From Pseudomonadota bacterium (lineage in GTDB: Bacteria > Pseudomonadota > Gammaproteobacteria > Burkholderiales > Burkholderiaceae_C): 59,889 nt of DNA. The position numbers were made by a program, and so were the translations under genes. The notes beneath the pieces are model-generated. The model was not told where the DNA came from. It was given only the letters and a program-made list of their open reading frames with translations, and ran no database searches. This document shows, piece after piece, positions 36,636-44,842 of the stretch. The stretch is from the NCBI GenBank assembly GCA_021848345.1, contig JAJZUV010000019.1, positions 1-59,889 of the forward strand, read 5' to 3'. Numbering within the stretch: position 1 is the stretch's first letter; each line of letters opens with the position of its first letter.

Positions 36636-37796
36636 TCAACCCCGTTCTCCCCGGTACAGCCGCAGCAGCTGCTCGAGCACGCGATCCGGGGAATAGCCCG
36701 CGAGCACCGTCTCGCGCCCCGCCGCGCCCATGCGCCGGCGCAGCTCGGGCGAGTCGACCAGGGTCTGCATGGCCTGTGCGAGAGCGCCCGGGTCCGCCGG
36801 CGGCACCAGCAGTCCGGTGCTTCCGTCGCGCACCACGTCCTCGTGGCCGCTCACGCGGGTGGCGACCACCGGCAGGGCGCCCGCCATGGCCTCGAGCACG
36901 GAATTGGGCAGGCCTTCCTGGTGCGAGGCCTGGACGTACAGCTGGGCCTCGCGGAACAGCCCCGGGATATCGCGCACCATGCCGGGAAACTGCACGCGGT
37001 CCTCGATGCCCAGCTCGCGCGCCAGCGCGACCAGTCGCGCGTGCTCCGGCCCGTCGCCCGCCAGCACGAGCCGACTGCCTTCGGGCGCGCGCACCAGGGC
37101 CCAGGCGCGCAGCAGCACGTCGAGCGCCTTCACCGGCACGTGGCGACCGGCGAACACCACCCGCAACGGCCCCTCGCGTCCCGCCTGTGCCGGCTCGAAG
37201 CGCCTGGCGTCGACGGCGTTCGGGACCAGATGCAGTCGATCCTCCGGATATCCCGCATCACGCAGCATCAACAAGGTGTGTTGGCTGATGCACTGGAACA
37301 CATCCAGTCTTCTGGCGCCGAAATTGAGCAATCTGTGCTTTAGTCGAGCTCGCAGCCCGGGATCCAGGATGCCGCCGTGGAACTCGGCGGCACCCGACAC
37401 CTTCACGGCGACCCGGGGCTTCAGCCAGGGCTTGAGCCAACCCGCCGCACCGGCGAGGTTGTGCATCATGTGGATGTGGATCGCGTCGAACTCGCGTTGA
37501 TGGCGCAGCAGCCAGGCCGCGTAGCGCAGGTTGAGCAACACGGCGCCCAGGCCCTTGATGCGGGGATATCCGAGGCGCCGCACCGGCAGGCCGTCGAGGG
37601 ACTCGCGCACCGGATGCTCGCCGCCGATGCGCGGCGCCAGCACGCTGACCCGGTGCCCCGCCCGCAGGAGTTCCGCGGCGAGCATGCGCGCCTGCATTTC
37701 CGCCCCGCCGGTGGCGGGGAAACGACCGTCGACCACGAACAGGATGCGCAGCGGAGTCCGCGCAGCACTCGGGGTCGGAATCAGGGCAGCATTCAT
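36636..37796 (-). CDS. Glycosyltransferase family 4
   Basis: 386 aa GT-B fold. N-terminal domain ILFVVDGRFPATGGAEMQ (18-36), IHIHMMHNLAGAAG; C-terminal donor domain VVFAGRHVPVKALDVLLRA and the EX7E region EGLPNSVLEAMAGALPVVAT. It adds a sugar to the growing lipid-linked glycan. ATG 37796 preferred over an upstream TTG at 37802. Downstream of the DUF218 gene by 78 bp, with a conserved motif (37859-37874) in that gap. Sugar specificity unknown. Confidence 0.82.
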   Translation of the reverse strand: MNAALIPTPSAARTPLRILFVVDGRFPATGGAEMQARMLAAELLRAGHRVSVLAPRIGGEHPVRESLDGLPVRRLGYPRIKGLGAVLLNLRYAAWLLRHQREFDAIHIHMMHNLAGAAGWLKPWLKPRVAVKVSGAAEFHGGILDPGLRARLKHRLLNFGARRLDVFQCISQHTLLMLRDAGYPEDRLHLVPNAVDARRFEPAQAGREGPLRVVFAGRHVPVKALDVLLRAWALVRAPEGSRLVLAGDGPEHARLVALARELGIEDRVQFPGMVRDIPGLFREAQLYVQASHQEGLPNSVLEAMAGALPVVATRVSGHEDVVRDGSTGLLVPPADPGALAQAMQTLVDSPELRRRMGAAGRETVLAGYSPDRVLEQLLRLYRGERG

Positions 37797-37858
37797 CAAC
37801 AAGGTTCACCAGGGCCGGATCGCAGGCAGCAGCCTAACCGCAAGGCATGGCCGCCATG

Positions 37859-37874
37859 TCCCCTCGATCGGGGG
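37859..37874 (-). promoter_or_regulatory. CCCC-N7-GGGG motif upstream of the GT4 gene
   Basis: Reverse strand reads CCCCCGATCGAGGGGA, 63-78 nt ahead of the GT4 ATG and touching the DUF218 stop. It matches 14 of 16 positions of the motif at 49256-49271 in the exopolysaccharide control region (CCCCATATCGAGGGGA). Candidate shared regulator site or a conserved hairpin. Confidence 0.35.
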
Positions 37875-38627
37875 TCACCGGAATTTCACAAGCCTGTAGT
37901 ACACGATGCCCAGATATTCGTGGAGCGCGTACGACATCATGCGAAGTCCGGCGGCGTCGGGCACGAGGTCCTCCAGCGAGACCTTGGCAATCGACTCGAA
38001 ATCGACGGGCAACGCGCAGACTTGCAGGCCGCTGTGCCGGAAACTCATCCAGGCCCGCGGCATGTGATAGGCCGAGGTCACCAGATACAACGGGCGCGCC
38101 GGGGTGCCCCGCAGCATGCGCGCCACTTCGCGGGCATTTTGCAGCGTGTCGTGGGAGCGCCGCTCCAGCTCGATGCGATCCTGCGCGACGCCCAGGCGCT
38201 GCGCCAGCGTGCCCATCAGGTCGGCCTCCTTCCAGCGCCGGCCCATGCCGCCGGAGATCAGCATGCGGCTGTCGGGAACTTCCCGCGCCAGACGGGAGGC
38301 CGCGAGGATGCGCCGCAGGCTCGCACCGCTGAGCGCGCCGACGTCCTGCGCGGAGCGCGGCTGCGCCCGCAGTCCTCCCGCCAGCACGATGAACCAGGCA
38401 TGGGCGGCGGGCGGCGCGCACGCGGCGGCCTCGGCGGATGCGCTGCGCTCCAGCGCACCCAGCGCCCAGGAAGCCGTCAACGGCGTGGCGCACAGCCACC
38501 ACAGGCACAGCACGGCGACGCTGGTCCGGCGCAACAGCCTTCCCCGGCCCTGGTGAAAGGCGATCGCGGTCAACGCCATCAAGGCGTACCCCAGCACCCA
38601 GTAAGGAGTCAGAAGCAGATCGCGCAT
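37875..38627 (-). CDS. ElyC/SanA/YdcF-type DUF218 membrane protein
   Basis: 250 aa. Two N-terminal hydrophobic segments (about 7-25 and 37-55) then a DUF218 domain with FIVLAGGLRAQ (about 76-86), LISGGMGRRWKEADLM, ELERRSHDTLQNA and VTSAYHMPRAWMSF. E. coli ElyC affects undecaprenyl-phosphate-dependent envelope synthesis, which fits a polysaccharide locus. Start ATG 38627 (MRDLLLTPYWVLGY) is chosen as it begins the first membrane segment. 41 bp after the deacetylase gene. Confidence 0.78.
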   Translation of the reverse strand: MRDLLLTPYWVLGYALMALTAIAFHQGRGRLLRRTSVAVLCLWWLCATPLTASWALGALERSASAEAAACAPPAAHAWFIVLAGGLRAQPRSAQDVGALSGASLRRILAASRLAREVPDSRMLISGGMGRRWKEADLMGTLAQRLGVAQDRIELERRSHDTLQNAREVARMLRGTPARPLYLVTSAYHMPRAWMSFRHSGLQVCALPVDFESIAKVSLEDLVPDAAGLRMMSYALHEYLGIVYYRLVKFR

Positions 38628-38668
38628 CGGCCCGCGGCGGGTACGCCGGGATGCCCCGGCCTGCCCGC

Positions 38669-39448
38669 TCAACCCTTGATTCGTTGATAAAGCCGGTGGT
38701 AGCCGGCGTTGCCCAGCACCCGCCTGGCCAGCGCCTTCGTCGCCTGGGTCGCCTGCGTGCGCAGCAGCGCGCTCGTGCGACCCTGGGCGTGGGCCAGCCA
38801 CGACGCCTCGGACATTCCGGCGCGCACGGCGATGCGCGGCAGGACCCGCGGCAGCGGGCCCGGCGCGACCTTTCCGGGAACGGAGCCATGGAGAATCCCG
38901 AAACCATGGCGGGCGGCGGCGTCCAGCGCGCGCCGATCATAGCGCCCGCCGGGAAAGGACATCTGCGAGGGCGCCGCTCCCAGCCACTCGGCCAGCAGCC
39001 CCTGCGAGCGCTGCATCTCGTCGACCAGATCCGCGTCGGGCAAGTCGCTGAGAAAGCGGTGCGTGTGGCCGTGCCCGCCGATTTCCATGCCCTGCGCGGC
39101 CATTTCGCGCAGCTGCGCCACGCTGCAATAGCCGGGGCGGGTGCCCACGAAACCGGTGGTCACGAAAAACACGCCCCGCATGCCCCGTTCGCGCAGCAAG
39201 GGCAGGGCCAGCAGCGCGTTGCTCGCGTGGCCGTCGTCGAAACTGAGCACGACGCCGCCGAGGGGGCGGTCCGGCCGCGCGAGGGCGGCCGGGTCGATCA
39301 CCGCCACGCGATGTTCGCGCAAGACGTCGAGCTGGCGCGCGAATCGCGCCTGGTCCAGCGCGTAGGGACGGTCGGGTGCGTCGATGCCCTGGAGCTCGCC
39401 CGCATCGCGCCACAGCGCGTGATACATCAGCACCACCAAGGAGCTCAC
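38669..39448 (-). CDS. Polysaccharide deacetylase (NodB domain)
   Basis: 259 aa. N-terminal LVVLMYHALW, catalytic LSFDDGHASN (about 70-79), metal motif HGHTHRFLS (H..H), and FPGGRYD for the active-site Arg/Asp. Carbohydrate esterase family 4, likely removing N-acetyl groups from the exopolysaccharide. Start is GTG 39448, inferred from GTGA overlap with the GT2 stop and because VSSLVVLMYH is the family N-terminus; no ATG fits. No signal peptide is visible, so a cytosolic face or unorthodox secretion is possible. Second deacetylase of the window. Confidence 0.8.
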   Translation of the reverse strand: MSSLVVLMYHALWRDAGELQGIDAPDRPYALDQARFARQLDVLREHRVAVIDPAALARPDRPLGGVVLSFDDGHASNALLALPLLRERGMRGVFFVTTGFVGTRPGYCSVAQLREMAAQGMEIGGHGHTHRFLSDLPDADLVDEMQRSQGLLAEWLGAAPSQMSFPGGRYDRRALDAAARHGFGILHGSVPGKVAPGPLPRVLPRIAVRAGMSEASWLAHAQGRTSALLRTQATQATKALARRVLGNAGYHRLYQRIKG

Positions 39449-40578
39449 GATGTCTTCTCCCAACGGGCATCGATGCGGCCGCGCAGGAAGCGCAGCAGGG
39501 CGATCACCGCGGCCAGGTTCATGTCGCAGAACACATGCGCGAAGCCGACGATCCGGCTGGAGCGCGACGCCGGCCACCAACGCCCGATCGCCGCCAGCGC
39601 GTAGAAGCCCAGCTGCGCCAGCGCCAGCATGCGGTACAGCGCACCGCCCGCGAGCAGGCTCGACGCCAGGCACACGGCCATCGCATAGGGCGCCAGCAGG
39701 CGCATCACCTTGTGCGACACGAACTGGAACCACAAGGGGTTCGCCCAGGGCAGGAACAGCCAGGGCAGCGCCACGAAGCTCTGGAAGTTTCCGCTGAGGG
39801 TGCGGATCTTGCGGCGCCGCTCGTCGGCCGGATCGTCGTGCACGTCGTCCCAGAAACGCGCCCGCGAATCCAGCAGCACGCGCTTGCCGCTTCGCGCCAC
39901 CTGCATCGGGGTCTCGAAATCGTCCAGGATGGTGCCTTCGCGAAGATCCCGCCAGTCGGCGCGGCGCATCGCATACAAGGCACCGCTGGCGCCCACGGTC
40001 GAGTGCAGGCGGCTCTCGGACTGGCGGATCCAGCGTTCGTAGCGCCAGTACAGGCCGATGCTGCGTCCGGCGCCGACGGCGCCCGGACGATGCGAGAGTT
40101 CGCCCCCGGCCACGCCCACCGCGGGGTCGGCGAGGTCGGACACCAGCCTGCGCACCGCTCCCGGCTCGATTTCCTGGCGCACGTCGCACAGCACCACGAG
40201 TTGGGTGCTCACCTCCTGCATGGCACGATTCAGCGCGTAGGCCTTGCCCCGGCGCTGCGCGTAGGCGATGGTGCGCGCTCCGGGCTGACCGTCCAGCGCG
40301 TGCTCGCTGCCGTCGCTCGATCCGTCGGACACCACCAGCACCTCGAGCAGCCGCGCCGGGTAGTCCTGCGCGCGCAGGTTGCGCAGCTTCTCGGTGAGTC
40401 GGCGCGCCTCGTTGTGCGCGGCCATCACCACGGTCACGCGCGGCAACTCGGCGTCTTCCAGCAGTCTCGCGTCGAAGCCCGGGCGCAGCCGGGCCAGCAA
40501 GGCCACCAGCAGGGGGTAACCGGCATAGGTGTAGGCCAGCAGCGCGCCGGCCCCCCAGAACCAGAGCGACGCACTCAT
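39445..40578 (-). CDS. Membrane-bound glycosyltransferase family 2
   Basis: 377 aa. One N-terminal membrane anchor (5-25), GT-A domain with VTVVMAAHNEA, VVSDGSSDGSE, LCDVRQEIEP (DXD position occupied by CDV), TILDDFETPM (ED acid) and RRRKIRTLSGN (Q/RxxRW-like), then C-terminal membrane segments. The layout is that of processive or hyaluronan/chitin-synthase-like GT2 enzymes, though a single-addition enzyme is equally possible. ATGA overlap with the hydrolase 1 gene upstream and GTGA overlap with the deacetylase downstream mean tight coupling. Confidence 0.8.
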   Translation of the reverse strand: MSASLWFWGAGALLAYTYAGYPLLVALLARLRPGFDARLLEDAELPRVTVVMAAHNEARRLTEKLRNLRAQDYPARLLEVLVVSDGSSDGSEHALDGQPGARTIAYAQRRGKAYALNRAMQEVSTQLVVLCDVRQEIEPGAVRRLVSDLADPAVGVAGGELSHRPGAVGAGRSIGLYWRYERWIRQSESRLHSTVGASGALYAMRRADWRDLREGTILDDFETPMQVARSGKRVLLDSRARFWDDVHDDPADERRRKIRTLSGNFQSFVALPWLFLPWANPLWFQFVSHKVMRLLAPYAMAVCLASSLLAGGALYRMLALAQLGFYALAAIGRWWPASRSSRIVGFAHVFCDMNLAAVIALLRFLRGRIDARWEKTS

Positions 40579-41408
40579 CGCGCGCGCCCGCCTTCGACGC
40601 CGTCCGCCAGCAGCGTGGCGAGCATCCAGTCGACATAGCGGCGCTGCGCCTGGCGAGAGGTCAGCACATGGTCCACGTCCGGCAGGAATCCGAAACGCAG
40701 CCCGGGCACGGTCGAGCCGAAGAATTCGGCCGCCTGCGCGGGGTAGTTCACCGAGCTGAAGTCCGCCCCCGAATGCAGCACGGTCACCCGGACCCCCCGA
40801 TCGCGCAGGGGGCGCAGCGCCGCCGCCAGCTTGTCCACGCCCTCGGCGCCCCGCAGATCGCCAGAGCGCCCGCGCACACGCGTGGCGAAGTGCTCGGCGA
40901 GGCGTCGCAGCCACAGGCGAGCCGCCTCCACGCCGAGACCGTGGGCCCTCAGCCGCTGCGCGAGGTAGCGCACGCGTGCCCGCCGCGTGGGAACGTTGAA
41001 TCCGTCGTACAGGATCACGTGGTCGACGCGGGAGTCGGCCAGCGCGGCGTCGCGACTCTGCGGGACGCCGGAACAGAATCCGAGCAGCGTGAATCGGCTC
41101 ACCCCGCTCTGGCGCTGAAGTTCGTCCATGGCCCGGCGCAGGTCGTCGACCACCTGCTCGGTATGTCCGATCGACGCGCTGCCGCGCAGGCTGTCGCCCA
41201 GGCCGTGCAGGTCGAAACGGATCGACGCCACGCCACGGCTCGCGAGCTCGCGCGCGAGCTTCACGTAGATGCGATGCGGGCCCACGCGGTGCACGACGCC
41301 GGCATTGAACAGAACCAGGCCGAAATCGGCGCGCGCGGGGACGTCCGGAAGGCACACCGTTCCGATCAGACCGCGGTCGCTGCCGAAGGCCAGCGTGGTC
41401 TCACGCAT
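40575..41408 (-). CDS. Exosortase-A-associated hydrolase 1-type alpha/beta hydrolase
   Basis: 277 aa single-domain alpha/beta hydrolase. FNAGVVHRVGPHR (34-46), RFDLHGLGDS, nucleophile elbow GFCSG with Cys112, and terminal DVDHVLTS for the catalytic His. Corresponds to domain 2 of the fused copies at 16093 and 23810. The Cys in place of Ser recalls thioesterases, dienelactone hydrolases and PHA synthases. Overlaps the hydrolase 2-type gene by 8 bp. Target in polysaccharide or protein anchoring is not known. Confidence 0.8.
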   Translation of the reverse strand: MRETTLAFGSDRGLIGTVCLPDVPARADFGLVLFNAGVVHRVGPHRIYVKLARELASRGVASIRFDLHGLGDSLRGSASIGHTEQVVDDLRRAMDELQRQSGVSRFTLLGFCSGVPQSRDAALADSRVDHVILYDGFNVPTRRARVRYLAQRLRAHGLGVEAARLWLRRLAEHFATRVRGRSGDLRGAEGVDKLAAALRPLRDRGVRVTVLHSGADFSSVNYPAQAAEFFGSTVPGLRFGFLPDVDHVLTSRQAQRRYVDWMLATLLADGVEGGRAR

Positions 41409-42213
41409 GGACCGGCTCCCCGCGCAGGCAGCGCAGCACCTGCTCGATCCAGCGCACCGGGACGATCGAGGTGTTGGCCGCGCTGTCCGTCGCCCAGTCC
41501 ACGTCCGAATCCGCGTCGCGCAGATCCAGCACGGCCGGGCGCGCCTGTTCGACCCAGTGCGCGCAGGCGGCGCGCTCGCGCGCCAGCACCAGCGCATGGT
41601 CGCAGCTTCCGGCCCAGGCCGCCCGCGGCGGCAGCTGCTCGCGCAACTGCCGCTGCAGCGTCGCGCCCAGACCGAAACCGAGCACCTCCTCGTCCTCCGG
41701 GGATGCCTGGTTGTGCTCCCGCAACGCGGCATCGAGGGTCCAGCGCGAGCCGAAGACCTGGCCCAGCTCGCGGCGCTGGACCTGGCGCATGCGCTCCACG
41801 TAGGCGGCGCCGTCGACCACGGGCTCGATCAGGATCAGCTCGGCGACGGCGCCGCCGGCGCGCGTCGATGCGAGCATGGCGATGTCGGCACCCAGGCGCA
41901 GCCCCATCAACGACACCCGGGCGGGATGCAGGCGCTGGCGCACCCACTCGCACAGGAATCGCGTGTCGGCCACCGCGCCGGAAAGGTCGAAATCCTCGTC
42001 GTCGCCGCCCGAGTCGCCGGTGCCGAAGTAGTCGAAGCGAAGCACATCGAAACCATTGCCCGCGAGTCGGTCGGCCAGCACGCGGTAGAAGCGGTGCGCG
42101 CGGATCGCCTCCTGGCCGAACGGCGGGCACAGCAGCACCGCATGAGACCTCGATGCGCCTTGCGCGGCCTGATGCAGTACGAACAGCTCGCGTCCGCGAG
42201 CGTCCAGGCGCAT
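41401..42213 (-). CDS. Exosortase-A-associated hydrolase 2-type alpha/beta hydrolase
   Basis: 270 aa. LLCPPFGQE, LRFDYFGTGDSGGD, and an elbow GLRLG in which Arg106 occupies the nucleophile position; no GxSxG is present anywhere. Equivalent to domain 1 of the two fused proteins in this window. It may be a non-catalytic partner of hydrolase 1 (inference). ATG 42213 chosen; TTG 42222 is the only longer start. 73 bp after the tyrosine-kinase gene. Confidence 0.8.
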   Translation of the reverse strand: MRLDARGRELFVLHQAAQGASRSHAVLLCPPFGQEAIRAHRFYRVLADRLAGNGFDVLRFDYFGTGDSGGDDEDFDLSGAVADTRFLCEWVRQRLHPARVSLMGLRLGADIAMLASTRAGGAVAELILIEPVVDGAAYVERMRQVQRRELGQVFGSRWTLDAALREHNQASPEDEEVLGFGLGATLQRQLREQLPPRAAWAGSCDHALVLARERAACAHWVEQARPAVLDLRDADSDVDWATDSAANTSIVPVRWIEQVLRCLRGEPVHA

Positions 42214-42286
42214 GGGCGTCAAGGCGCGTCTCCCATTGGATCGTTCAGGCCCGGCGCGCCCCGCAGCAACCCATCGGGATGCGGGA

Positions 42287-43186
42287 TCAATACGCGTAAT
42301 AGCCGTACGGCGACGAAGCCGCCGGCGCGCGCGCCTGGTTCAGCAGGGTCAGCACCAGCGGGCAGTCCTCGAGCAGGTTCAGCGCGTGCTGGACCGAGCC
42401 CTGCGCGGTCTTGCCGGCCTGCACCACCAGCACCACCTGGCCCATCTGCGGGGCCAGCGCTCGCGCCTCGGCGGCGTGCAGCAGCGGCGGCCCGTCGAAC
42501 ACCACGATGCGCTGCTCGGCATGCGCGGCCAGGCGCTCCAGCAGCGCGTTCATCGCGGCGCTGCCGTAGATCTCGGTGGCCAGTTCGTTCTGGGTTCCCG
42601 CCGGCAGGAAGCTCAGGCCCTCGACGTTGGTGGCGAGTTCCGCGTCCGCCAGTTCCAGCGACGGGTCCAGCAGCAGGTCGATCAGGCCGCGGCGCTTGCC
42701 CGCCACGCGAAGGCGATCGGCGGCCGCCATGCGCGTGGCGTCGGCGTCGACCAGCAGGACCTTTCGATCGAGCTCGCTGGCCATGCTGATCGCCAGGTTC
42801 ACCGACGTGAAGGTCTTGCCCTCGCCGGGCAGACTGCTGGTGATCATGATCAGGTTGCCGCGGGCCACGGGCTCGCGCCCCTTGCCCCCGACGGCATTCG
42901 TGAGCAGCGGGCGCTTGATGGAACGGAACTCGTCCATCAGGCGCGAGCGCGGCGCTCCGGGCACCAGGTACCCCTGGGCCGCGAGGTTCGCCAGGTCGAT
43001 GTCCACGCGCTGCCGCGGCGCCTGCAGCGGCGGCGGCGCGGAGGCCACCTCCTGCAGGGCGCCGGCCAGGGCGGCCGGCTGATCGCTGGGGTTCTGTCCG
43101 GACTGGCCGGACTCGCTCCAGGGAACCTCGACGCCGGCGCGGCGCAGTTCCTCGAGACGTTTGCTGGCTTGTTCGATGGTGCTCAC
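42287..43186 (-). CDS. XrtA-locus tyrosine autokinase (CpsD/CapB family)
   Basis: 299 aa BY-kinase. Walker A in TSSLPGEGKTFTSVNLA, Walker A' in KVLLVDADATRM, Walker B in IVVFDGPPLL, and a C-terminal tyrosine cluster SPYGYYAY that is the autophosphorylation tail. Works with the chain-length protein encoded 8 bp upstream to control polymer length and export. Start GTG 43186 (MSTIEQASKRL) matches the family beginning; the ATG at 43231 would overlap the upstream gene. Cytoplasmic, membrane-recruited. Confidence 0.85.
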   Translation of the reverse strand: MSTIEQASKRLEELRRAGVEVPWSESGQSGQNPSDQPAALAGALQEVASAPPPLQAPRQRVDIDLANLAAQGYLVPGAPRSRLMDEFRSIKRPLLTNAVGGKGREPVARGNLIMITSSLPGEGKTFTSVNLAISMASELDRKVLLVDADATRMAAADRLRVAGKRRGLIDLLLDPSLELADAELATNVEGLSFLPAGTQNELATEIYGSAAMNALLERLAAHAEQRIVVFDGPPLLHAAEARALAPQMGQVVLVVQAGKTAQGSVQHALNLLEDCPLVLTLLNQARAPAASSPYGYYAY

Positions 43187-43194
43187 GGACGGCC

Positions 43195-44748
43195 TCAATG
43201 GATGAGATGCAGCACGCTGGCCAGGGTCCACGCCACGAACACGAGGACCAGCAGGGATCCGGCGGCGACGAACATCAGGTTCTCGCGCGATTCCCGGCGC
43301 TGCGTATCCGGGGTCATGACCAGGCTGACGACGCCGAGCACCGCGCGCTCGGTGGTCTCGCGCAGCTGGCGGGTGGTGCGGTAGGTGGGCAGGAGCAGCG
43401 ACAGCAGGTAAGTGCTGCCCATGCCGAACAACACCGCGACCACCAGCACCAGCGCGATCAGGAAGGTGCGATGCGGGAACAGCGCGGTCGGCGCCAGGCG
43501 CGGCGGATCGACGATGCGGAAGTAGTCGCTGCGTCGGCTCTGCTCCTGATTGCGGGCCAGGGTGGCGGACTCGCGGCGCTGCACGAGTTTCTGGTAGTTG
43601 TCGTTGAGCACGCCGTAATCGCGCACCAGTTGCTGGTACTCGGCATCGGCCTCGGAACTCCCGTTCTGGCGCGAACGCAGGCCCTGCAGGCTCGCCCGCA
43701 CATCGGCCGTCTGCGCTTGCAGCGCCGCGACGTTGGCATTCGCCTGCGCCAGGTTCACGCGCAGCTGCTGGTAGACGGGATTGGCGACCTCGCCGGCGCG
43801 CGGCACGGCCGCGATGCCCGGAGCCGCCGCCGGCTGGCTGCGCTTCTCGGCCTCCAGGCGCGCCAGGGTCTGCCGCGCCGCGATCACGTCGGGATAGGCG
43901 TCGGTGTAGCGTTGCCGCAAGTCATCGAGTCTGCGCCGCTGCGCGGCGATCTGCACGTCGATCTCCGAGGGCGCCGCGATGGCCGGCGCCCCGGGCTCGC
44001 TGGTCACGGCCATGCCCGGGCTGGTCCCCGCGAGCTGCGCCTGCAACGCCGCGCGCGAGCTCTCCGCGGCCGACAACTGACCCTGCAGGCCGATCAGCTG
44101 GTCCTCGAGCTGGCCCACGCGGGTCTGATACTCGGCGCTGGTCTGCAGCGCGAACCCCGGATGCGCCTTGGAGAAGGCCTGCAGCCTGTCCTGCGCCTGC
44201 TGCAGCTTGGTCTTGTAGATCGCGATCTGGCTGTCGATGAAGCCCAGCGCCTGGTTGGCCTCCTGCTGGTTCCCGGCCAGTCCCTTGTGGACGAACAGAT
44301 CCATCAGGCTGCGCACGACCCCGAGGGTCTTGGCCGGATCGTGCCCGATGTAGCTGACCTGATAGATGTTGTCGCGCCCGTTGATCTTCAGGTGAATGTC
44401 GTGTTGGAGCTTCTGGATCAACAGTTCCCGCTGCAGGTTGGTGGCGCCGGGGCGCAGCAGGTGGTTGCGATCCATGATGGTGATCACGTTGTCGCGCGAC
44501 AGCAGGGTCTGCGCCAGCAGCGCCACCTGCTGGCTCAGGTCGGGCTGCACCGACAAGCCTTCGAGCAGCGGACGCAGCGTGGTCTGGGTGTCCACGTAGA
44601 CCATGGCGCTCGCCTGGTAGCGCTCCTTGTAGGCCAGCACGCCGAGCGCTCCGAGGATGGCCACCACCCAGGCCACGGCGAGCCCCCACCAGCGCCGCTC
44701 CCACATGGCGGGCAGCAGGTTGAACAGGGGTGCGAGCATATCGTTCAT
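43195..44748 (-). CDS. XrtA-locus polysaccharide chain-length determinant (Wzz/PCP family)
   Basis: 517 aa. N-terminal membrane helix (about 17-36, WWGLAVAWVVAILGALGVL), Wzz domain YQASAMVYVDTQTTLRPLL, a long coiled-coil periplasmic region (about 175-400, rich in Ala/Gln/Leu), and a C-terminal helix near 415-440 with a second at the extreme end. Lacks the cytosolic kinase, which is the separate next gene. Oligomers set polymer length. ATG 44748 (MNDMLAPLFNLLPAMWERRWW). The 94-bp gap before it has no clear promoter. Confidence 0.85.
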   Translation of the reverse strand: MNDMLAPLFNLLPAMWERRWWGLAVAWVVAILGALGVLAYKERYQASAMVYVDTQTTLRPLLEGLSVQPDLSQQVALLAQTLLSRDNVITIMDRNHLLRPGATNLQRELLIQKLQHDIHLKINGRDNIYQVSYIGHDPAKTLGVVRSLMDLFVHKGLAGNQQEANQALGFIDSQIAIYKTKLQQAQDRLQAFSKAHPGFALQTSAEYQTRVGQLEDQLIGLQGQLSAAESSRAALQAQLAGTSPGMAVTSEPGAPAIAAPSEIDVQIAAQRRRLDDLRQRYTDAYPDVIAARQTLARLEAEKRSQPAAAPGIAAVPRAGEVANPVYQQLRVNLAQANANVAALQAQTADVRASLQGLRSRQNGSSEADAEYQQLVRDYGVLNDNYQKLVQRRESATLARNQEQSRRSDYFRIVDPPRLAPTALFPHRTFLIALVLVVAVLFGMGSTYLLSLLLPTYRTTRQLRETTERAVLGVVSLVMTPDTQRRESRENLMFVAAGSLLVLVFVAWTLASVLHLIH

Positions 44749-44842
44749 GGCGTTTGGGCAGGAGCGCGAAGCGCAGCCTGAGCATTGTGCGCAGTTTCTC
44801 GGCGCCCGCCAAGCCGCGATTGCGGGAGGCGGCACGAGTGTT

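Noticed and set aside
40575..42213. Frameshift splitting a fused hydrolase into two genes
   Set aside because: Both parts have proper starts and stops with an 8-bp overlap, and separate hydrolase 1 and 2 genes are the normal state in exosortase-A loci; the fused copies are the unusual ones.
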